Of a stretch of 64,000 nt of DNA, positions 26,722 to 35,362 are shown piece after piece. The stretch is from Streptomyces sp. I05A-00742 (GTDB lineage Bacteria > Actinomycetota > Actinomycetes > Streptomycetales > Streptomycetaceae), in assembly GCF_013055795.1 (NCBI RefSeq), contig NZ_JABETO010000007.1:147388-211387 (forward strand). The letters run 5' to 3'. The notes beneath the pieces are model-generated. The model did no database searches. It worked only from the letters and a program-made list of their open reading frames with translations, and was not told the origin of the DNA. The translations under genes and the position numbers were made by a program. Position 1 is the first letter of the stretch. Each line of letters opens with the position of its first letter.

Positions 26722-27024
26722 TCAGCCCGTTTCACCTTCCGAAGGAACGCTTTCGGACGGGTTCCGCCCGGCCTCCCGGGCCGCCGCGTGCCGCTTGATC
26801 GCGGCGTCGCGCCGGCGGACGTACCAGACGCCGACGAGACCGAGGCCGCCGCCGGTCAGACAGGTCCACAGCCACCACAGGTGGCCGCCGTCGGAGAGCC
26901 GGCCGTAGAAGGGGAGCTGGACGAGGAAGAGGACGAACCACACGATCGTGCCGCCGGTGATGGTGGCGACGACATTGCCCTCCAGGGGCTCCGGCGCCTC
27001 GTGCCTGGGTGTCCACTTCGTCAT
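26722..27024 (-). CDS. DUF2530-family membrane protein
   Basis: A 100-residue protein starting at ATG 27024 (MTKWTPRHEAPEPLEGN), a typical DUF2530 N terminus. Two membrane spans are visible: about 21-42 (ATITGGTIVWFVLFLVQLPF) and 51-70 (LWWLWTCLTGGGLGLVGVWY). A basic tail follows. It is divergent from the NCS2 purine permease and upstream of the P-type ATPase. Function unknown. Confidence 0.82.
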   Translation of the reverse strand: MTKWTPRHEAPEPLEGNVVATITGGTIVWFVLFLVQLPFYGRLSDGGHLWWLWTCLTGGGLGLVGVWYVRRRDAAIKRHAAAREAGRNPSESVPSEGETG

Positions 27025-27135
27025 GGCCGCCAGCCTAGTCCGTCCGGACGGACCGATCTTGGCCGGATCCCTGGCCTTATAGGGGTCTACGCGCGGAGAT
27101 AGCAATTCGTGGCTTGTTTATTCATACTGAAACGC

Positions 27136-27197
27136 ATCCGATCTGATCGGATTCTTCTGTAGAAACATCCAAAGCGGAAATTCAAAGCGAAACATCC
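27136..27197 (+). promoter_or_regulatory. Palindrome and direct repeats upstream of the NCS2 permease
   Basis: Two 8-bp arms, ATCCGATC and GATCGGAT, flank a single T (27136-27152). Two copies of GAAACATCC follow at 27162-27170 and 27189-27197, with a related GAAACGCATCC just before the palindrome. The region 27080-27200 is AT-rich for this genome and lies between divergent genes. It is probably a promoter and operator zone. Confidence 0.5.
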
Positions 27198-27250
27198 CCA
27201 GTGACCGTCCCGTGGGCCTCGGCCCCCCTCCCGTCCGTCTGAGGTCCCGC

Positions 27251-28717
27251 ATGCCCTCCTCGGCCACCGCACCGGTCGACGCCCAGCAGCCCTCCCCGCC
27301 GCCGTCCGGCAACCCGCTCGACCGCTGGTTCCGGATCACCGAGCGGGGCTCGTCCATCGCCCGTGAGGTGCGTGGCGGACTCGCCACCTTCTTTGCGATG
27401 GCGTACATCATCGTGCTGAACCCGATCATCCTCGGGGCCGGCCAGGACAAGTTCGGGCATCAGCTGGACAACGCCCAACTGGTCACGGCCACCGCCCTGA
27501 TGGCCGGTCTCAGCACCGTCCTCATGGGCGCCATCGGCAACGTCCCCATCGCCTGCGCCGCCGGCCTCGGCATCAACGCCGTCGTCTCGCTCCAGCTGGC
27601 CCCCAAGATGAGCTGGCCGGACGCGATGGGCATGGTGGTCCTGGCCGGTCTGGTCCTGATGCTGCTCGTCGCCTCCGGTCTGCGGCAGCGCGTCATGGAC
27701 GCCATCCCGAACGGCCTGCGGCGCGCCATCGCCATCGGCATCGGCCTCTTCATCTCGCTGATCGGCCTGGTCGACTCCGGCTTCGTCACCCGCAACCCGG
27801 ACGCCGCCCACACCACCGTCCCCATGGGTCTCGGCCAGGGCGGCCAGCTGCACGGCTGGCCCGTCCTGATCTTCGCCGTCGGGCTGGTGCTGACCTTCAT
27901 CCTGCTCGTCCGCAAGGCGCCCGGGGCGATCCTCATCGGCATCGTCGTGATGACCTTCGTGGCGATCCTGATCAACGAGCTGGCCGAGATCCCGGACGCC
28001 AACTGGGGCCTCAGCGTCCCCAGCGTCCCCGACAGCATCGTCGGCGCCCCCGACTTCGGCCTCGTCGGCGACATCAGCCTCTTCGGCGGCTTCCATGAAG
28101 TGGGCCTGCTCACCGGCTGTCTGTTCGTCTTCACCGTGCTGCTGTCCGGCTTCTTCGACGCGATGGGCACGATCATCGGCGTCGGCGAGGAGGCCGGCCT
28201 CACCGACGAGAACGGCCAGCTGCCCAACATGGGCAAGATCCTGATGGTCGACGGCGTCGCCGTCGCCGCAGGCGGCCTCGGCTCGGCCTCCGCCAACACC
28301 TGCTTCGTCGAGTCCACCGCGGGCGTCGGCGAGGGCGCCCGCACCGGCCTCGCCAACCTCATGACCGGCGGCCTCTTCCTGCTGGCCCTGATCTTCACCC
28401 CGCTCGCCACCGTCGTCCCCTCCCAGGCGGCGACCCCGGCCCTGCTGGTCGTCGGCTTCCTGATCATGGCGGCCAACGTCAAGGAGATCGACTGGAGCGA
28501 CTTCACGATCGCGATCCCCGCGTTCCTGACGATCGTCTCGATGCCCTTCACCTACTCCATCACCAACGGCATCGGCATCGGCGTCCTCGCCTTCATCCTC
28601 CTGCGCATCGCCGACCGCCGCTTCCGCGAGATCCCGTGGCTGCTGAACGTGGTGGGGGCGTGCTTCCTCGTCTACTTCATGCTCGACCCGATCGAGCAGG
28701 CGCTCGGTGTGAAGTAG
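27251..28717 (+). CDS. NCS2-family permease (guanine/hypoxanthine PbuG/AzgA type)
   Basis: A 488-residue purine transporter starting at ATG 27251 (MPSSATAPVDAQQ), with GTG 27212 as an alternative. Family features are RGGLATFFAMAYIIVLNPII, a glycine-rich TM3 (PIACAAGLGINAVVSL), the TM8/TM10 substrate motif region GFFDAMGTIIGVGEEAG and SASANTCFVESTAGVGEGAR. About 13-14 spans. Likely imports guanine, hypoxanthine or adenine by proton symport. An 18-20 bp duplication spans its stop codon. Confidence 0.9.
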   Translation: MPSSATAPVDAQQPSPPPSGNPLDRWFRITERGSSIAREVRGGLATFFAMAYIIVLNPIILGAGQDKFGHQLDNAQLVTATALMAGLSTVLMGAIGNVPIACAAGLGINAVVSLQLAPKMSWPDAMGMVVLAGLVLMLLVASGLRQRVMDAIPNGLRRAIAIGIGLFISLIGLVDSGFVTRNPDAAHTTVPMGLGQGGQLHGWPVLIFAVGLVLTFILLVRKAPGAILIGIVVMTFVAILINELAEIPDANWGLSVPSVPDSIVGAPDFGLVGDISLFGGFHEVGLLTGCLFVFTVLLSGFFDAMGTIIGVGEEAGLTDENGQLPNMGKILMVDGVAVAAGGLGSASANTCFVESTAGVGEGARTGLANLMTGGLFLLALIFTPLATVVPSQAATPALLVVGFLIMAANVKEIDWSDFTIAIPAFLTIVSMPFTYSITNGIGIGVLAFILLRIADRRFREIPWLLNVVGACFLVYFMLDPIEQALGVK

Positions 28718-28753
28718 CAGGCGCTCGGTGTGAAGCAGGAGGAGAGAACGGGC

Positions 28754-28785
28754 CGTGGGCCCCGCCCGGCCGGGCGGGGCCCACG
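28754..28785. terminator. Bidirectional terminator hairpin
   Basis: A perfect 32-bp palindrome (16-bp arms, CGTGGGCCCCGCCCGG and its complement) lies between the convergent NCS2 permease and the membrane-anchored protein gene, followed by ACGGTTTTC. It should terminate transcription from both sides. Confidence 0.85.
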
Positions 28786-28792
28786 ACGGTTT

Positions 28793-29671
28793 TCACCGCA
28801 GGGCCGTGCGCAGGGACAGCAGTTCCCTGGAGGCGGTCACCCCGGGCGTGCCGACAAGGCGGTCGACGATCTTCCTGTCGGCGGCCCGGCACGCCCGGTC
28901 GCGCTTCTTGATCACCCAGCGGTCGCCGTCGGGGTGGAAGTTCTCGTCCGCCCCCGTGTCCACCACGGCGAAGGGGCCGGCCGCCAGCTTCTTCCCGCCG
29001 TCGTGCTCGAAGACGACATCGGCCAGCCCGTACCAGGGCTCGCCCCCGTTCGAGGGGACCCCCACGGTGAGGGTCAGCCGGTCGAGCCCGGCCGGCTCGA
29101 CCTGGAAGCTGATGTCCTTCTCCATCGTGTGGGGCGTCCTCGGCAGCGGCCACGGCACGGCGAAGTCGTAGTTGGCGCTGCTGCCGAGCTCACCGCCCGT
29201 CGCGCCGCAGGGCGGGAACCGTCCCATGTCCCGGAACCGGACCACGGCCTTGGTGATCAGGGACGGGCCACTGGCCCTGTTCTCGAACGTGATGTCGAGG
29301 TGGGGGCCGCGCAGGTCGCTCGCCTTGACGGGCTCGCTGTGACCGTCGAACGTGCTGCCTTCGATCCCGCCCCTGATGCCGGCGCTGATCCGGGCCACCT
29401 TCAGCCGGGGCAGCCGGCGGGCCTCCGCCGCCGCCACGTCGGCCTGCCGCCGGCCGCTGTCCGCCGATTTCCGCCCGCTGTCGGCGGAGTCCCTGGCGTA
29501 GTACAGCCCCGGGACCCCGAAGGCCACGGTGGCGACCACAGCGATCACCCCGGTGATCGCGGCCGGCGTCCGCCAGGACCAGCCGGCGTCGGGCGGGGCC
29601 CCGCCGCCTCCCGGTCCGCCGGGCGGCCCGCCCGGTCCGCTCCCCGCGCCGCCGCCTCCCGTGCTCGTCAT
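28793..29671 (-). CDS. Membrane-anchored extracytoplasmic protein, unknown function
   Basis: A 292-residue protein. A cytosolic Gly/Pro-rich start of about 30 residues precedes one membrane span (about 37-58, AAITGVIAVVATVAFGVPGL). A short helical segment with an internal repeat (ADSGRKSADSGRRQAD) and an outer domain of about 200 residues follow. The outer domain looks beta-rich (LDITFENRASGPSLITKAVV) and has two cysteines (PPCGATGG, RACRAAD). Not assigned to any family. Confidence 0.7.
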   Translation of the reverse strand: MTSTGGGGAGSGPGGPPGGPGGGGAPPDAGWSWRTPAAITGVIAVVATVAFGVPGLYYARDSADSGRKSADSGRRQADVAAAEARRLPRLKVARISAGIRGGIEGSTFDGHSEPVKASDLRGPHLDITFENRASGPSLITKAVVRFRDMGRFPPCGATGGELGSSANYDFAVPWPLPRTPHTMEKDISFQVEPAGLDRLTLTVGVPSNGGEPWYGLADVVFEHDGGKKLAAGPFAVVDTGADENFHPDGDRWVIKKRDRACRAADRKIVDRLVGTPGVTASRELLSLRTALR

Positions 29672-29909
29672 CCAGGCTCCCGCGTCCGTGACTCAACTCC
29701 GCTTCCGGGACGGCCGATTATGCAGGAGCGCCGTGTGGCGTGCGATGCCCCGGACGCCGTCGGCCCGGCGGAGCCGGACGTTCACCGCTGTGGGCGACGG
29801 GATGGTCGTACGGCGCGCGCCTCCCGTCGATCCCGCCCCCGGGCCGTCCCCCTGCCCCCGTGCGCCCCCGCGTGCACACTTTCCTTAGGTGAAATAATGA
29901 GTTAATCTA

Positions 29910-30407
29910 ATGAACATGCCGGACCTGTCCCGCACCTCTTCCTCCGAGGTCCCCGATCCCGAAGCGACGTCCCCGGAGACCGCCGCCACCACCGACACGG
30001 ACGCAGTGAACGCACTGCGGTCGGGTGTCATGCGGCTGTCCCGGAGGCTCAAGCACCAGCGGGTCGACGAATCGCTCAGCCCCGCCGAGATGTCCGTTCT
30101 GGGCACCCTGGCGCGGTGTGGTTCCGCCACCCCGGGGGAGCTGGCCCGCAAGGAGCATGTGCAGCCGCCGTCGATGACCCGCATCGTGGCGCTGCTGGAG
30201 AGCAAGGGCCTGGTCAGGCTGGAACCGCACCCCGAGGACCGCCGGCAGAAGGTGGTCACACAGACCGAGCAGGCCGAGGCCATGCTCGAAGAGAGCCGGC
30301 GCAAGCGCAACGCCTGGCTGGCCGAGCTGGCCGGGCAACTGGACGAGGACGAGTGGGCGACGCTGCGCGCCGCCGCACCGGTACTGGAGAAACTCGCGCA
30401 CTTGTAG
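29910..30407 (+). CDS. MarR-family transcriptional regulator
   Basis: A 165-residue regulator. The winged helix is well conserved: LSPAEMSVLGTLARCGSATP, GELARKEHVQPPSMTRIVAL, LESKGLVRLEPHPEDRRQKV. The first ~30 residues are a Ser/Thr/Glu-rich extension. It ends 24 bp before an MFS exporter gene with a strong ribosome site, so it is probably the local repressor of that exporter, relieved by an effector phenol or drug. The 29672-29909 gap holds its promoter; TTAGGTGAAATAATGAGTTA at about 29884 is AT-rich enough to include an operator. Confidence 0.88.
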   Translation: MNMPDLSRTSSSEVPDPEATSPETAATTDTDAVNALRSGVMRLSRRLKHQRVDESLSPAEMSVLGTLARCGSATPGELARKEHVQPPSMTRIVALLESKGLVRLEPHPEDRRQKVVTQTEQAEAMLEESRRKRNAWLAELAGQLDEDEWATLRAAAPVLEKLAHL

Positions 30408-30431
30408 CCCGAGCAAAGGAGGCGAACCCGC

Positions 30432-31808
30432 TTGAGTACGGGACCCGGAGCAGACTCCGCACCCGCACCGAACCGCCACGACGACGCACGCACCACCTCC
30501 CTGCCGCGTAAGGGAGGCATGTTCAGCTCACTCAGGATCCGCAACTACCGGCTCTTCGCCGCCGGTCAGGTCGTCTCCAACACGGGCACCTGGATGCAGC
30601 GAATAGCGCAGGACTGGCTGGTCCTCGGCCTCACGGGCTCCTCCACCGCGGTGGGCATCACCACCGCCCTGCAGTTCCTGCCGATGCTGCTCCTCGGGCT
30701 GTACGGCGGCGTCATCGCCGACCGGTGCCCCAAGCGCCTCCTGCTCCTCGTCACCCAGACGGCGAGCGGCCTGACGGGCCTCGCGCTCGCGGTCCTCACC
30801 CTCTCCGGCAACGTCCAGGTCTGGCACGTCTACCTCATCGCACTGGCCCTGGGGCTCGTCACGGTCGTCGACAACCCCGCCCGGCAGGCGTTCGTCCACG
30901 AGATGGTCGGCCCCGCCGACCTGGGCAACGCCGTCAGCCTCAACTCGGCCAACTTCCAGTCCGCGCGGCTCGTCGGCCCCGCCGTCGCCGGTGTCCTGAT
31001 CACCGCCGTCGGCAGCGGCGCCGCGTTCCTCTTCAACGGGCTGTCCTATCTGGCCCCCATCGCCGGTCTGCTGATGATGCGCACCGGTGAGCTGCACAAG
31101 GCCGAGACCGCCCCGCGCGGCAAGGGCCAGCTCAGGGAAGGGCTGCGGCACGTCCGCGAACAGCCCGACCTGCTCTGGCCGATCATCCTCATCGGCTTCG
31201 TCGGCACCTTCGGCTACAACTTCCCCATCTGGCTCACGGCGTTCGTCGACGACGTCCACCACGCCGGGGCCGGTACCTACGGCCTGCTCAACACCCTGAT
31301 GGCGGCGGGCTCCCTGGTCGGGGCCCTGCACTCGGCGCGGCGCGGCAGTTCGCGGCGGCGCGTGATGCTCGGCGCGGCCCTCGTCTTCGGGCTCCTGGAG
31401 ATCGCCGCCGCCGTGTCGCCCACGTTCTGGATGTTCGCCGCGCTCCTGGTGCCGATCGGGATGTTCGGCCTGACGATCAACGTGACCGCCAACTCCAGCG
31501 TGCAGCTGGCGGTGGCACCGGCCATGCGCGGCCGGGTGCTCAGTCTCTACATGATGGTCTTCATGGGCGGCACCCCGCTCGGCGCGCCGCTCGTCGGCTG
31601 GATCACCGACACCTACGGGGCCCGCGTGGGCTTCGCCGCCGGCGGCCTGGTCTCGGTCCTCGCGGCGGCCGGCATCGGCCTGGTCCTGGCCCGCGCGGCC
31701 GGGCTGCGGCTCCGGGTCGGCCTGCGGCGGGGCCGTCCGCACCTGGCGTTCGTCCCGCGGGCGGCGTCGGCGGAGCGGGCGGAGGCCGCGATGGCGACGA
31801 CGGGCTGA
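30432..31808 (+). CDS. MFS transporter (DHA3/EntS-like)
   Basis: A 458-residue major-facilitator protein. It probably starts at TTG 30432, eight bases after a perfect AAAGGAGG (30416-30423). The membrane part begins FSSLRIRNYRLFAAGQVVSN and GTWMQRIAQDWLVLGLTGSS, typical of MFS_3 family exporters, with motif A GGVIADRCPKRLLLL. Twelve spans are expected. It is translated just after a MarR gene, so it is likely MarR-controlled efflux. Confidence 0.87.
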   Translation: MSTGPGADSAPAPNRHDDARTTSLPRKGGMFSSLRIRNYRLFAAGQVVSNTGTWMQRIAQDWLVLGLTGSSTAVGITTALQFLPMLLLGLYGGVIADRCPKRLLLLVTQTASGLTGLALAVLTLSGNVQVWHVYLIALALGLVTVVDNPARQAFVHEMVGPADLGNAVSLNSANFQSARLVGPAVAGVLITAVGSGAAFLFNGLSYLAPIAGLLMMRTGELHKAETAPRGKGQLREGLRHVREQPDLLWPIILIGFVGTFGYNFPIWLTAFVDDVHHAGAGTYGLLNTLMAAGSLVGALHSARRGSSRRRVMLGAALVFGLLEIAAAVSPTFWMFAALLVPIGMFGLTINVTANSSVQLAVAPAMRGRVLSLYMMVFMGGTPLGAPLVGWITDTYGARVGFAAGGLVSVLAAAGIGLVLARAAGLRLRVGLRRGRPHLAFVPRAASAERAEAAMATTG

Positions 31809-31829
31809 CCGCCGCGGCGGTCGTGGTCA

Positions 31830-31887
31830 CGCGACGGGCGGCTTCCCTGCGCCCGTCGCGGTCCCGCCGCGGTCCCTCCGGCGGGAC
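31830..31887. terminator. Double hairpin terminator
   Basis: Two stems sit in tandem between convergent genes: CGCGACGGGC (31830-31839) with GCCCGTCGCG (31851-31860), then GTCCCGCC (31861-31868) with GGCGGGAC (31880-31887). Both are perfect. The second ends seven bases before the GNAT stop. Confidence 0.75.
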
Positions 31888-31893
31888 CGTGCG

Positions 31894-32445
31894 TCAGACG
31901 GCGGTCCCGCCCCGGCCCACCCGCTGCTCCAGCAGCTGCCCGGGCCACTCGCCCACCGTGAACGTCTCGGTGGGGACGAAGCCCTGGCCGCGGTAGTACG
32001 CGACCAACTGCCCGTCGTCGCCCGCGTAGCAGTCCACCCGCAGCAGGTCGACGCCCCGCCGCCGGGTCTCCGCCACCGCGTGCTCCAGGAGCGCGGAGCC
32101 TATGCCCCGGCCCTTGTGGCGCCGGTCGGTGACGAGCAGCTGGATGTACATCTCCGGTTCGTCGACCGGGTCGATGTACGGAGTGGGCTCCGTGGCCAGC
32201 GTCAGCGTGCCCACGGGGACCCCGTCGACCTCGGCGAGCCACGGCGTGCCCGTCTCCAGGATGTCCCTGACCTTCTTCACCGTCGACGGCCGGGACGACC
32301 ACGGCTCGGAGCCCCACTGTCCCGTGCGCCCCTGGGACGTCAGCCACTCGACGGCGCCGTCGAGCATCGCGAGGATCGCGGGGAGGTCGTCCACCCCGCC
32401 CTTCCTGATGACCGGACGGCCGGTCGCCTGTGTTTTGTTCTCCAT
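31894..32445 (-). CDS. GNAT-family N-acetyltransferase
   Basis: A 183-residue acetyltransferase. The acetyl-CoA pyrophosphate loop is RRHKGRGIGSALLEHAV, and the following strand and Tyr region is LLRVDCYAGDDGQLVAYYRG and QGFVPTETF, matching motifs A and B of GNATs. The substrate is not deducible. Its ATG (32445) is only 18 bp from the divergent start of the ThpR gene, so the two promoters must reach into each other's coding sequence or transcripts must be leaderless. Confidence 0.85.
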   Translation of the reverse strand: MENKTQATGRPVIRKGGVDDLPAILAMLDGAVEWLTSQGRTGQWGSEPWSSRPSTVKKVRDILETGTPWLAEVDGVPVGTLTLATEPTPYIDPVDEPEMYIQLLVTDRRHKGRGIGSALLEHAVAETRRRGVDLLRVDCYAGDDGQLVAYYRGQGFVPTETFTVGEWPGQLLEQRVGRGGTAV

Positions 32446-32463
32446 CCCGGCACACTAAGCGCC

Positions 32464-33027
32464 ATGCGTCTCTTTGTCGCCGTCGTTCCGCCGCAGGCAG
32501 CGCTCGACGAACTGGCCACCGCCGCAGCCGGGTTGCACGGTTTGTCCGACAGCGGGCGGTTGCGCTGGTCCGCACCCGCGACCTGGCACTTCACGCTCGC
32601 CTTCCTCGGCGAGGTGGACGAGTCGCTGCTGCCGGAGCTCATCGAACGCCTCGGCCGGGCCGCCCACCGCCACCCCGCGCACGAGCTGCGGCTCGCCGGG
32701 GGCGGCCGGTTCGGCGACCGCGTGCTGTGGGCGGGGGCGGAGGGCGACCTCGCCACCCTGCGGGCCCTCGCCCGCTCCTCCGGCGCCGCCGCCCGGCGCG
32801 CCGGCGTGGCCGTGGACGAGTCCCACCCGTTCCACGCGCACCTCACGCTCGCCCGCGCCACCGGACGGATCGCCCTCCGGCCGTACGCGGACGCGCTCGC
32901 CGGCTTCGCGGGCTCCCCCTGGCGCGCCGAGACCCTGGAGCTCGTCCGCAGCCGGCTCCCGGGCTCGGGCGTGCCGGGGGAGCGCCCCCGGTACGAGACC
33001 GTGCGGTCCTGGCCCCTGGGGCGCTGA
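32464..33027 (+). CDS. thpR: RNA 2',3'-cyclic phosphodiesterase (ThpR)
   Basis: A 187-residue 2H phosphoesterase. Both catalytic HxTx motifs are present: HFTL (H42, T44) and HLTL (H126, T128), with the family start MRLFVAVVPPQAALDELATA. It opens 2',3'-cyclic phosphates on RNA. The start ATG 32464 fits the family; the open frame upstream runs antisense through the GNAT gene and is ignored. Confidence 0.92.
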   Translation: MRLFVAVVPPQAALDELATAAAGLHGLSDSGRLRWSAPATWHFTLAFLGEVDESLLPELIERLGRAAHRHPAHELRLAGGGRFGDRVLWAGAEGDLATLRALARSSGAAARRAGVAVDESHPFHAHLTLARATGRIALRPYADALAGFAGSPWRAETLELVRSRLPGSGVPGERPRYETVRSWPLGR

Positions 33028-33049
33028 GGGGGCCGGTTAGGCTTCTGGG

Positions 33050-33136
33050 GTGGACCCGAAGACCAGGAACCGGATCATGACCGGTGCGCTCGCCCTGATG
33101 CTCGTCGTCGTCGCCGTGGTGGCGGCCGTGCGCTGA
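33050..33136 (+). CDS. 28-residue single-span membrane microprotein
   Basis: A very short frame starting GTG 33050, 22 bases after thpR: VDPKTRNRIMTGALALMLVV, then a hydrophobic end VAVVAAVR. It has a charged head and one membrane span. It fits the style of small conserved Streptomyces membrane peptides but is too short for composition statistics. A start at ATG 33077 is also possible. Moderate confidence; function unknown. Confidence 0.5.
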   Translation: MDPKTRNRIMTGALALMLVVVAVVAAVR

Positions 33137-33185
33137 GCCGTCCGCCCGGCGCCCCCCCCGCCTGGCTGCCGGGCGCAGCCGGGGA

Positions 33186-34163
33186 TCACCAGGCGAACGC
33201 CTCCGGCGCGGCCCCCGGCCCCGGGAAGATCTCGTCGAGCGAGGCCAACAGCTCCTCCGGAAGATCGAGTTCGACCGCCTTGAGCGCCGAGCCCAGCTGC
33301 TCGGCCGTGCGCGGCCCGACGATCGGCCCGGTGATCCCCGGCTGCGCCAGCAGCCAGGCGAGGGCCACCTCGCCGGGGACCAGGCCGTGGGCGTCGACGA
33401 CATCCTCGTACGCCTGGATCCGGTCCCGCACCGCCGTGTTCGCCAGCGCCTCCGCCGAGCGGCCCGTCTCCGCCGCCCGCCGGATCGCGCCGCCCAGCAG
33501 CCCGCCGCCCAGCGGCGACCAGGGGACGACCCCCAGCCCGTACGCCCGCGCCGCCGGGATGACCTCCATCTCGGCCCGCCGCTCCACCAGGTTGTACAGA
33601 CACTGCTCGCTGACCAGCCCGTACGTGCCGAGCCGCCGCGCGGTCTCGTTGGCCTGTGCGAGGTGCCAGCCGGCGAGGTTGGACGAGCCCACGTAGAGGA
33701 TCTTGCCCTGCTGGACGAGGACGTCCATCGCCTGCCAGATCTCCTCCCACGGCGTCTCCCGGTCGACGTGGTGGAACTGGTAGACGTCGATGTGGTCCGT
33801 CCCGAGCCGCCGGAGGCTGCCCTCCACCGACCGCCGGATGTTCAGCGCCGACAGCCGCGAGCGGTTGGGCCACTCGCCCTCCGACCCCGGCTCCATCGCC
33901 CCGAACACCTTGGTCGCGAGCACCACCTTGTCCCGCCGGCCCCCGCCCTTGGCGAACCAGCTCCCGATGATCGTCTCGGTCCGGCCGCGGTCCTCGCCGA
34001 AGCCGTAGACATTCGCGGTGTCGAAGAAGTTGACGCCCGCGGTGAGCGCGGCGTCCATGATCGAGTGGCTGTCGGCCTCGTCGGTGTGCGGTCCGAAGTT
34101 CATCGTCCCGAGAACGATCCGGCTGACCTTGAGTCCCGTGCGCCCGAGCTGCGTGTACTCCAT
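33186..34163 (-). CDS. Aldo/keto reductase
   Basis: A 325-residue (alpha/beta)8 oxidoreductase starting at ATG 34163 (MEYTQLGRTGLKVSRIVLGT). The catalytic tetrad is visible: D48 and Y53 in FFDTANVYGFG, K85 in VLATKVFG, and the His in IDVYQFHHVD. The NADPH site is near the C terminus (GPIVGPRTAEQLGSALKAVE). It resembles the YajO/Tas-like subgroup of general stress aldo-keto reductases. Physiological substrate unknown; monocistronic. Confidence 0.9.
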   Translation of the reverse strand: MEYTQLGRTGLKVSRIVLGTMNFGPHTDEADSHSIMDAALTAGVNFFDTANVYGFGEDRGRTETIIGSWFAKGGGRRDKVVLATKVFGAMEPGSEGEWPNRSRLSALNIRRSVEGSLRRLGTDHIDVYQFHHVDRETPWEEIWQAMDVLVQQGKILYVGSSNLAGWHLAQANETARRLGTYGLVSEQCLYNLVERRAEMEVIPAARAYGLGVVPWSPLGGGLLGGAIRRAAETGRSAEALANTAVRDRIQAYEDVVDAHGLVPGEVALAWLLAQPGITGPIVGPRTAEQLGSALKAVELDLPEELLASLDEIFPGPGAAPEAFAW

Positions 34164-34245
34164 GCGTCCAGCCAACGCCCTGCGGCGGGCCCGAATCAAG
34201 GGTGACTCTTTCGAGGGCGCGGCGCCCCGGGCCGCCGACGCGCCG

Positions 34246-34887
34246 CTACTCCCGGACCCGCGCGTCCCAGCGCCACTCGGTGACCCGTTCCCGTCCCGGC
34301 AGGTCGCCCCGGCCCGTGACCCAGAGCAGCGTGGCCCAGGGGTCGGCGCCGTCCGGCGCGTCCGGGAACAGCCGGGCGAGGGCGCGGGAGCACGGGCCGG
34401 CGGGCGGGTGCCAGGGGAGGCCGAGGCCGGTGGCCAGGTCGTAGGTGTGGAGGAGGGTCTCGACGGTGCCCATGGCCGCGAAGCCCGCCGGGTCGGACAG
34501 CCCGAAGCAGTGGTGCGCGCGGACGTCCGGCGAGGCCGTCCGGACCATGGCGGTCAGCAGCGCGCCGCACGCCTCCAGCACCTGGAGGAGGCCGTCGGGC
34601 CCGGCGGAGCGGTCCGCGTGGACGGCGTTCCGGGGCCCGCCGGGACGGCGGCTCTCCCAGACGAACGGGACCTCGCCGGCCGTCGGGGGCCGCCGGGGGC
34701 CCAGCTGGACAGCGTAGGCGAAGAGATCGTCGGCCAAGTGCTCGACGGTCTCCCAGCACGTCCACTCCAGGCCGCCCGCCGGGCGGTCCCAGGCGGCCGG
34801 GTCGGCCGGGCGGAGGGCCGCCAGGGCGAGCCGGACGGCGAGGTCGAGGTCGTCCGCGGCGACGGGGGAGGTGAGGGGGGTGGGCAT
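34246..34887 (-). CDS. DinB/maleylpyruvate-isomerase-fold protein
   Basis: A 213-residue helical protein. The segment WTCWETVEHLADDLFAYAVQ, with its His in the first helix pair, and TVETLLHTYDLATGLGLPWH match the mycothiol-dependent maleylpyruvate isomerase N-terminal (DinB_2/MDMPI) family. His in VEHL and LLHT could bind metal. Such proteins are usually mycothiol S-transferases or isomerases. Exact reaction unknown. Confidence 0.75.
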   Translation of the reverse strand: MPTPLTSPVAADDLDLAVRLALAALRPADPAAWDRPAGGLEWTCWETVEHLADDLFAYAVQLGPRRPPTAGEVPFVWESRRPGGPRNAVHADRSAGPDGLLQVLEACGALLTAMVRTASPDVRAHHCFGLSDPAGFAAMGTVETLLHTYDLATGLGLPWHPPAGPCSRALARLFPDAPDGADPWATLLWVTGRGDLPGRERVTEWRWDARVRE

Positions 34888-35362
34888 GGCGGGACCGTAC
34901 CGTCATGGGCGGGGTGCCGGACAGGGACTTTTGCGCGCGGACCGGGCGGCGGGTGCCGCGGACCGGGTGGGCGGATGCCGGAGCGGCGCCGCGAAGTGGA
35001 AGGGTTGCCGCCGCCAAGTGGAAGGGCGCCGTCCCGCCCCCACGCGGGACGGTGCCCTTCCGACCGTCCAGGTGTGCCCCCCAGCATCCCCGTCGCCCCC
35101 CAATGGTCGACGAGGCACCTGGACTCGCGCCGCGTGGCCGCGGCGCGCGGGCCGATGTGGAGGCGGCCCGCTCCGGGAGTGTGGAACAGGGGCGTCCGCA
35201 CTTGCAAAGCTCTTCGGTCCTGGCCGAATACGGGTGGCGGAGCGCCCTTACCATAGGCAAGAGAGCGGGCTTCTTTGTCTGGTATGTACTGTTGCACTCC
35301 GCTATGGGGCCCGCCCCGTCCCCGCGTTTTCCGCGCCCAGACCGGTGGGAGGTCGGCCATCC
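34888..35362. other. Intergenic region with hairpin; promoter for the ArsR-like gene
   Basis: No gene here is supported. A 40-bp hairpin (arms 35021-35037 and 35044-35060, one mismatch) is preceded by two copies of AAGTGGAAGGG (about 34994 and 35016). The last ~140 bp before the start at 35363 are less GC-rich (GCAAGAGAGCGGGCTTCTTT, TGGTATGTACTGTTGCACTC) and probably carry the promoter. Confidence 0.5.
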
